Below, one piece after another: positions 31,133 to 35,257 of a stretch of DNA of 35,257 bases. The translations under genes were made by a program, and so were the position numbers. The notes beneath the pieces were generated by a model. That model searched no databases and was not told the DNA's origin. It worked only from the letters and a program-made list of their open reading frames with translations. Every line of letters starts with the position of its first letter. Within the stretch, counting starts at the first letter, position 1. Source of the stretch: a virus; the IMG/VR virus record IMGVR_UViG_3300044730_000033, positions 1 through 35,257 of that record; one strand, 5' to 3'.

Positions 31133-31387
31133 CTAACAGTTCCATGCTCTGAGACTTTTGTTAATACGACTATTTGGGTCGTTGGCGGTTTTGGCGCTCG
31201 TAAGTTTGCGCTTCATACCCGACATCCGGGCACAGAACGATTTCTTACGGGCACCGCCCTCGGGTTGAGGACGCTTGAGACCCGGCTTACCGGGATTGGC
31301 GCGGTTATAGGAAGCCCTGCCTTTAGCGTTTAAGCCGCCAGCAGGGTTTTTCCCTTCCTTGCGCTGCCACGCAGGGGTTTTAGGCAT
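31133..31387 (-). CDS. small basic conserved protein (DUF6321-like)
   Basis: 84 aa; the ATG overlaps the last 8 bases of the preceding gene. The pattern WQRKEGKNPAGGLNAKGRAS, then GARKKSFCARMSGMKRKLTS and ANDPNSRINKSLRAWNC matches a conserved short family of phages and giant viruses, which I recall as DUF6321. It has two cysteines and a strongly basic composition. Function unknown; presumed packaged with DNA or bound to the capsid. Confidence 0.8.
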   Translation of the reverse strand: MPKTPAWQRKEGKNPAGGLNAKGRASYNRANPGKPGLKRPQPEGGARKKSFCARMSGMKRKLTSAKTANDPNSRINKSLRAWNC

Positions 31388-31685
31388 AGAACACCATCAC
31401 CGAAACAACGTCTGTCAGATCGACATAAATGTTGTTCTGGAACAGCAGACCCTCGCCCGGCAGGAGGATGTAGTCCGGCGTCGTAGACGAAGCAAGGGTA
31501 TTAATCGTCATCCGGGTCGTGCCGGAAGCCCCGCCGTCCTTAAACACCACACTCCCCGCACCAGTATCGGGAACGATGTAGATAGCCTTTACACGAGCGC
31601 GGCCAAGATTATTCGTGGCCTGATCCTGCAAGAGCCCGTCTGTCGTTCGTACCGCACTGGCTAAGACATCTGTTTGCATAGCCAT
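31380..31685 (-). CDS. small head-region beta protein
   Basis: 101 aa with AGGAG upstream (spacing somewhat long). Mostly beta: RARVKAIYIVPDTGAGSVVF, TRMTINTLASS, YILLPGEGLLFQNNIYVDLT, VVSVMVFYA. The compact beta-sandwich character and place two genes downstream of the capsid gene suggest a capsid-surface protein or a stabiliser. I recall similar small proteins from uncultured marine phages without a name. No Cys or TM segment. Confidence 0.78.
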   Translation of the reverse strand: MAMQTDVLASAVRTTDGLLQDQATNNLGRARVKAIYIVPDTGAGSVVFKDGGASGTTRMTINTLASSTTPDYILLPGEGLLFQNNIYVDLTDVVSVMVFYA

Positions 31686-31699
31686 TTATGCGGCTCCTA

Positions 31700-32029
31700 T
31701 TAGGTCAGCAAACCGAGGTTACGCAGCGCTTTGACAACCTGACCAATCGTGTAGCCATCGAAGGTAGCCGTATCGTCCGCGATGCCGCTCGTGTTAGCCA
31801 CAAAGGTGGCGGCGGTCACAGCAGTGGTCGGGCGAACGATCTTAGTAGCGCCGTAGAAACCAATCGTGTCGGTACCGGCGTTGCCCACGCCCGTGTTGCC
31901 CGTGATTTCCACGTTGTTGAACGTAGACGTGCCGGTGGTGGCCGTGACGTTACCCGTCACATTGCCTACGACTACGCCTTCAAAGCCATTGTCCGAAGCA
32001 ACCGGACCAGAGAAAGTAGTACGTGCCAT
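31700..32029 (-). CDS. head fibre-like protein
   Basis: 109 aa, GAGG upstream of ATG. Gly/Val/Thr-rich N-terminal half (TFSGPVASDNGFEGVVVG, NVTGNVTATTGTSTFNN) typical of short fibres on the capsid surface. The C-terminus (YTIGQVVKALRNLGLLT) is a conserved small block also seen, as I recall, in phage head-fibre attachment proteins. It is the first gene after the capsid terminator, so it would be made at a lower level than the capsid protein unless transcribed from its own promoter. Confidence 0.78.
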   Translation of the reverse strand: MARTTFSGPVASDNGFEGVVVGNVTGNVTATTGTSTFNNVEITGNTGVGNAGTDTIGFYGATKIVRPTTAVTAATFVANTSGIADDTATFDGYTIGQVVKALRNLGLLT

Positions 32030-32054
32030 TTTTATATCCTCACATGCGAGTTGC

Positions 32055-32097
32055 GCTTATCAGTCTGCATGTCGTCAGTCGGGTCTGTCTGATAAGC
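32055..32097. promoter_or_regulatory. inverted repeat in the capsid to head-fibre gap
   Basis: GCTTATCAG at 32055-32063 and CTGATAAGC at 32089-32097 are perfect 9-base inverted arms, 25 bases apart, between the capsid terminator and the next gene. A smaller GATAA(5)TTATC palindrome overlaps one arm. They could be an operator, an RNA hairpin or a processing site. I see no convincing -35/-10 pair here. Confidence 0.4.
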
Positions 32098-32136
32098 AAT
32101 TTATCCCGATGAACGACTATATACGCTTACAAATCT

Positions 32137-32167
32137 AAAAAGGAAAGGGGGCCGAAGCCCCCCTTCC
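32137..32167 (-). terminator. intrinsic terminator after the capsid gene
   Basis: On the minus strand, an 11-bp stem (one G-U pair) is closed by the ultrastable C(UUCG)G loop, with stem core GGGGGC/GCCCCC, followed by a run of five T. It starts nine bases after the capsid stop. It is the only strong intrinsic terminator I see in the window. Confidence 0.85.
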
Positions 32168-32175
32168 CAGTCTCA

Positions 32176-33084
32176 TCAGGACGAACCCGGCGATCCAAAG
32201 ATGCCAAGGGGATCCGACCAACCGAACGAGTAACGCTCGCGGCTCTTGTACCGCACGTTGCCCGTGTCGAAGTCACCGTCCATCGAGTTCGCCAGCGGCG
32301 TACGGACAAAGTGCTTCATACCGTTCGGAACGTCGGTTCGGAGGAACCAAGCATTCGTGTCGGTAAGATAGTGGTTGACCGTGTAGCCTTCCGGAATCGA
32401 ACCCATTGCCTTGAGGGCGTTGATGTCGTTATCAGCGGTCGCAACACGGAGTTCCGTGTCGAGGAGTCGCTTGGCAACGAACATAAGCGCCGGGGGGACG
32501 ATGAGTTTGCGCGGCTTCGCAGCAATGAGCAGACCACGTTCGTCGGTCCAGCCCGCGATCTGAATCACCGCAGCCTCAAGCGAAGTCTCGTTGAGGTCCG
32601 AAGCCGTCAGACGGTTGCTGTTAACACCGCCCGAGACGAGCGGGTGGTTGGCATTACAGAGCGACACGCCGTCACCACCGGTCACACCGGCAGCGAAAGC
32701 ATTGTTGAGCACTGCAGCAGCCTTAACCTGCTTCGTGTACGCCATGGCGCGAGCAAGAGCCTTCGTGTAGCGCTTGCTGAGCGAGTCGTACAGATTGTCT
32801 TCCACAGCCTCTTCCGTGATGGAGAAGCCGAGAGCAATCGTCTCGTGGTTGTAGCGAGCCGTCCAAGCCTCTTGCGCGTTATCGTACGCAATCGCTTGGC
32901 CTTCCGGCTTCACCGGGGCAGCGGAGAATCCGCTGAGTTTCGTCTCTTCTTCAAAGGAACGCTCGGAGGTCTCAGTCTCGTAGATCTCCTTGTGCTCCTC
33001 ACCATACTGCTTGTACTCAAGACCAAACAGGGCATTCAAGCCGGGGAGGAGTTCCTTAAGAAGTTGTGCGCGTGAAATAGCCAT
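32176..33084 (-). CDS. major capsid protein
   Basis: 302 aa; AGGAG upstream. The pattern MAISRAQLLKELLPGLNALF, EYKQYGEEHKEIYETETSER, YNHETIALGFSITEEAVEDN, NANHPLVSGG, TDERGLLIAAKPRKLIVPPA, NDINALKAMGSIPEG and the basic/aromatic end (YKSRERYSFGWSDPLGIFGS) matches the HK97-fold capsid group related to Mu gpT, as I recall. It would form the icosahedral shell. The terminator just after it sets this gene as the end of a highly expressed unit that includes scaffold and decoration genes. Confidence 0.9.
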   Translation of the reverse strand: MAISRAQLLKELLPGLNALFGLEYKQYGEEHKEIYETETSERSFEEETKLSGFSAAPVKPEGQAIAYDNAQEAWTARYNHETIALGFSITEEAVEDNLYDSLSKRYTKALARAMAYTKQVKAAAVLNNAFAAGVTGGDGVSLCNANHPLVSGGVNSNRLTASDLNETSLEAAVIQIAGWTDERGLLIAAKPRKLIVPPALMFVAKRLLDTELRVATADNDINALKAMGSIPEGYTVNHYLTDTNAWFLRTDVPNGMKHFVRTPLANSMDGDFDTGNVRYKSRERYSFGWSDPLGIFGSPGSS

Positions 33085-33099
33085 TTCTTACAACTCCTA

Positions 33100-33732
33100 T
33101 TAGGTGCCAGTCGCGTTGTTATACGCGTGGTAGCCAGCATTGAACTTCACGATGAACTCGACGAAGTTGCCGCTGCTGTTTACCGAATCGGTCACAACAT
33201 CAACCACACGCAACGGCAATGACGACGTTACGTTGTTGATGAAGACGCCCATCTTGCTGTTACCGGTCGTCGCTGAGCCCGTGTTGAGCACGAGTTCCGC
33301 GTTGGTGCCAAACGAGTTGGCACGGGTAACATAAGCCGGGAGAAGACCGCCCGAGGCGTTGTTCGCAACGTTGCTCGTCACGTTGACAACCCTGTACAGC
33401 GCGTTCGGATCATCCGAAACGTAAGCCGTAATGTCGTCAGCAGCCACGCTTCCCGGGTAGTACTGGGAGAACAGTTTCTGCTTCGTGGTCGGGTTCGTGT
33501 ACGAACAGCCGAGGAACACGCCGATGATGCCCGCAATCGGGGAAGCATCGTTCTGAAGGGTCGTAATGATGACATTTGCCGACGAGTTCAACTGAACGAC
33601 ATCGCCGTTGTAGATGGCAGTGCCGTAGTTGTTCCCAATCGGAATCTGTCGCGTAGCACCAGCGAACGGAAGGCCGCCAACCAAGTTGACCGGCTTCAGT
33701 CCATAAGGTGCATCAACAGTGGGATAAGCCAT
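33100..33732 (-). CDS. capsid decoration/structural protein
   Basis: 210 aa, AGGAG upstream. Beta-rich: MAYPTVDAPYGLKPVNLVGG, ATRQIPIGNNYGTAIYNGDV, IAGIIGVFLGCSYTNPTTKQ, FVEFIVKFNAGYHAYNN. The combination of a GL.PVN start, a YNGDVV strand and a GV..GC.Y block is characteristic of a structural protein found beside the capsid gene in many environmental tailed phages, as I recall. By position (between scaffold-side genes and the capsid gene) it is likely a decoration or minor capsid protein. Confidence 0.82.
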   Translation of the reverse strand: MAYPTVDAPYGLKPVNLVGGLPFAGATRQIPIGNNYGTAIYNGDVVQLNSSANVIITTLQNDASPIAGIIGVFLGCSYTNPTTKQKLFSQYYPGSVAADDITAYVSDDPNALYRVVNVTSNVANNASGGLLPAYVTRANSFGTNAELVLNTGSATTGNSKMGVFINNVTSSLPLRVVDVVTDSVNSSGNFVEFIVKFNAGYHAYNNATGT

Positions 33733-33752
33733 TTGATACTCCTAAAGTGAAT

Positions 33753-34202
33753 TTATTTACCTTTACCGAACGAGGTCGTGGAGCGTCGTTCATTGAACAG
33801 CGGCATCCTCTCGTCGTTCAGCCTCATGAAGTTGTTGTCTACAGACTGAATCTGAGCCTGTGCTTGCTTGGCGTAATAGTCATCACGCTGCTTCATCAGG
33901 GCTTCAGGAGCCTTACAGAGCAACAACCCGCCGATCTCGATGTTTCCTTTAAATTTGGAATTCGGGTCGGCTTGTAACATCAACTCCGGGTGGTCTTCGG
34001 CCTTTACAGGCTCCCAACCTTCACGAAGTTTTGCGGACGTATTCGTAGGGTCTGCTTGACCCATGATGCTAGTCCGGATCCAGCGATAAACCCAACCTTC
34101 CTCTTGCCTTGGTTCAGGAAGCGTTTGAGGCGGGGTCCATGCCATTTTGCGTTGCGCTGATTCTCGATTTTCGAGTTCACGAGCGAGTCTGTTCTCAGCC
34201 AT
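33753..34202 (-). CDS. conserved head-region protein
   Basis: 149 aa; GGAG upstream, overlapping the scaffold gene end by 8 bases. N-terminal basic helix (AENRLARELENRESAQRKMA), then a conserved centre (EEGWVYRWIRTSIMGQADPT, KLREGWEPVKAEDHPE, GNIEIGGLLLCKAPEALMKQ), a helix (RDDYYAKQAQAQIQSVDNNF), and a basic tail (RRSTTSFGKGK). I recall the YRW.R, REGWEPV and IGGLLLCK blocks from many environmental phages between scaffold and capsid genes. Function unknown; a head-assembly factor is plausible. Confidence 0.82.
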   Translation of the reverse strand: MAENRLARELENRESAQRKMAWTPPQTLPEPRQEEGWVYRWIRTSIMGQADPTNTSAKLREGWEPVKAEDHPELMLQADPNSKFKGNIEIGGLLLCKAPEALMKQRDDYYAKQAQAQIQSVDNNFMRLNDERMPLFNERRSTTSFGKGK

Positions 34203-35205
34203 TGTCGTTCTCCAGTTGTAACATTGCTTTTGCGTACTGTTCGTTGCTCAACCCAAGTTTTTTGGCTATCGCAACTTGAGACGATGTCAGGCGGACCTGA
34301 CGCGGCGCGGTTCCCCGCGTGACTGGCGCTACAACAGTAGCCGGTTTTGTGCGAGCAGGTTTTTGGGCCTGCTTCGTTTGAGGCTTCTCCTCCTCTTCAG
34401 CATCGTCAAATGCCTCGGGGAATCGCTTCCTCATAGTTTCATCGACTCGGCGGTAATACTCGTCAGTGCGAGGATCAATACCGGACCGGACCAATTTCTC
34501 ATGCAGGCCGAGTGCGAGGGCGGTCATTTCCTCGTCCACACCAAACCAAGTGTTTTTATCCCGCCATGCCGTAGCCTTTGGATCGGCTTGCGGCTCAGGG
34601 GCACTTTGCGGTGTCGCTACCTGTTGTGTTTGTTCTACTCTCTCTTCAGATTCTTGTAAAGAGGGCTGATATCGTTGGAGATTTTGTAGTCTGAGTTTAG
34701 CGTCGGTCAGTTTTTCCTGAGCATTGGTAATAAGTTCGGAATCGCCCGACTCATAAGCCTGCTTCAGTTTGTCTTTGGCAACCGCAAGTTCGTAGTCGGC
34801 ATATTTAGCCACCTCACGAAGGAACGCTTTCTCGTTCTTGGTTGCCCGTTCTTTGACCTGACGAAGTTCCTGATCACGGGCTTGAGCAAAGCGCAGGGCT
34901 TCCTCTTTCTCCCGCATCGCGGCTTCCTTCTCACGACGCTCGTCGTGCCAGACCTTTTTCATTTGGGAAAGGCGCTTCTTAACCTTCTCGGAATACTCCT
35001 CAAGGTCATCGCCTTCCAACTCCTCTACCATCTTCTTGGGCAGAGGCTTACGACCCCGATCTTCCGGCGGGGTGTCATCTTCAACCTGAATATCTAAATC
35101 GTCGCTAACGTCTTGTTTAGCCTCGACTTTTTCTTCAGACGACTCGGCTGCATTTTCAGCCTCTATCTCGTCTGGAAACTTATATTCTTCGCGTTCAACG
35201 GCCAT
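34195..35205 (-). CDS. scaffolding-like protein
   Basis: 336 aa, GGAG seven bases before ATG. Strongly acidic N-terminus (PDEIEAENAAESSEEKVEAK, DDLDIQVEDDTPPEDRGR). Residues ~70-205 form a charged coiled coil (KKRLSQMKKVWHDERREKEA, EAMREKEEALRFAQARD). A Gln/Pro linker is followed by a short conserved region (YYRRVDETMRKRFPEAFDDA) and a basic C-terminus with LTSSQVAIAKKLGLSNEQYA. Acidic coiled coil with a small basic C-terminal end is the usual build of phage scaffold proteins, the end binding capsid protein. It lies three genes upstream of the capsid gene, as expected. Confidence 0.82.
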   Translation of the reverse strand: MAVEREEYKFPDEIEAENAAESSEEKVEAKQDVSDDLDIQVEDDTPPEDRGRKPLPKKMVEELEGDDLEEYSEKVKKRLSQMKKVWHDERREKEAAMREKEEALRFAQARDQELRQVKERATKNEKAFLREVAKYADYELAVAKDKLKQAYESGDSELITNAQEKLTDAKLRLQNLQRYQPSLQESEERVEQTQQVATPQSAPEPQADPKATAWRDKNTWFGVDEEMTALALGLHEKLVRSGIDPRTDEYYRRVDETMRKRFPEAFDDAEEEEKPQTKQAQKPARTKPATVVAPVTRGTAPRQVRLTSSQVAIAKKLGLSNEQYAKAMLQLENDNG

Positions 35206-35214
35206 GATTTACTC

Positions 35215-35257
35215 CTATGCGCGACGGATGCCACGGGGGTCATCAACCACCGCTTCC
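35215..35257 (-). CDS. C-terminal end of an upstream gene (portal by position)
   Basis: The last codons of a minus-strand frame, reading EAVVDDPRGIRRA then TAG at 35217-35215, ten bases before the scaffold start. The rest lies outside the window. A portal gene normally precedes scaffold in this layout, but 13 residues cannot prove identity. Confidence 0.5.
   Translation of the reverse strand, partial: EAVVDDPRGIRRA

Noticed and set aside
1-35257. tRNA genes, insertion sequences, integrase or attachment sites
   Set aside because: None seen by reading. The window is continuous late phage genes with no transposase-like frame or flanking duplications.

Overview
This window looks like the late (virion and lysis) half of the genome of a tailed double-stranded DNA phage, probably an uncultured aquatic podovirus-like phage. 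Every convincing gene lies on the minus strand, packed head to tail with 1 to 20 base gaps or ATGA, TAATG and TGATG overlaps. The transcript therefore reads from position 35257 down to 1. There is no terminase, replication gene, integrase, tRNA or CRISPR array. The podovirus assignment rests on two short-tail adaptor-like proteins, a P22 gp10/T7 gp12-type nozzle protein and very large internal (ejection) proteins, with no tape-measure, sheath or tail-tube gene. A holin resembling the 3-TM gene-transfer-agent family hints at a proteobacterial host, but the host cannot be fixed from this window. No stretch above 300 bases lacks a gene; the largest gap is about 146 bases, at 32030-32175.

Layout in transcription order. 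(1) Head module, 35257-31133: the tail end of an upstream gene (portal by position only), an acidic coiled-coil scaffold-like protein, a conserved 149-aa protein, a decoration-like protein, the major capsid protein, a strong UUCG-loop terminator, then small head proteins. (2) A run of small, very basic Gly-rich proteins (31387-29225 and 28111-27735) mixed with a zinc-ribbon protein and two adaptor-like connector proteins (29225-28500, 27728-27087). (3) Small tail proteins and an exceptionally elaborate fibre region, 27090-14527: a 1685-aa fibre with collagen-like repeats and a self-cleaving S74 chaperone end, a predicted seven-bladed propeller adhesin, a protein made of exact 20-residue repeats followed by 11-residue repeats, a second 822-aa collagen-like fibre, and a WNGS-repeat protein. 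(4) A prolyl-hydroxylase-like 2OG-Fe(II) oxygenase (14527-13952) followed directly by a lysis cassette: a two-TM protein, a GTA-type holin and an M15 endopeptidase (13949-12656). (5) The nozzle protein and a jelly-roll fibre protein, 12656-9742. (6) Giant internal proteins, 9702-1: a 1454-aa proline-rich protein with repeated two-cysteine modules, a Gln-rich protein, a coiled-coil protein, and a protein of at least 968 aa that runs off the left edge and carries an FtsK-gamma-like winged helix.

How the genes fit together: the head proteins build the capsid, the adaptors and nozzle build a short tail, and the fibres and propeller form the host-recognition layer. The giant internal proteins probably travel inside the virion and enter the cell with the DNA. 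Holin and endopeptidase release progeny. The most unusual points are a prolyl-hydroxylase-like enzyme beside long Gly-Pro-Thr fibres, an FtsK DNA-reading domain in an internal protein of a phage that also carries a tandem array of the KOPS octamer, and short double-glycine and KGKT tags that recur across otherwise unrelated virion proteins.
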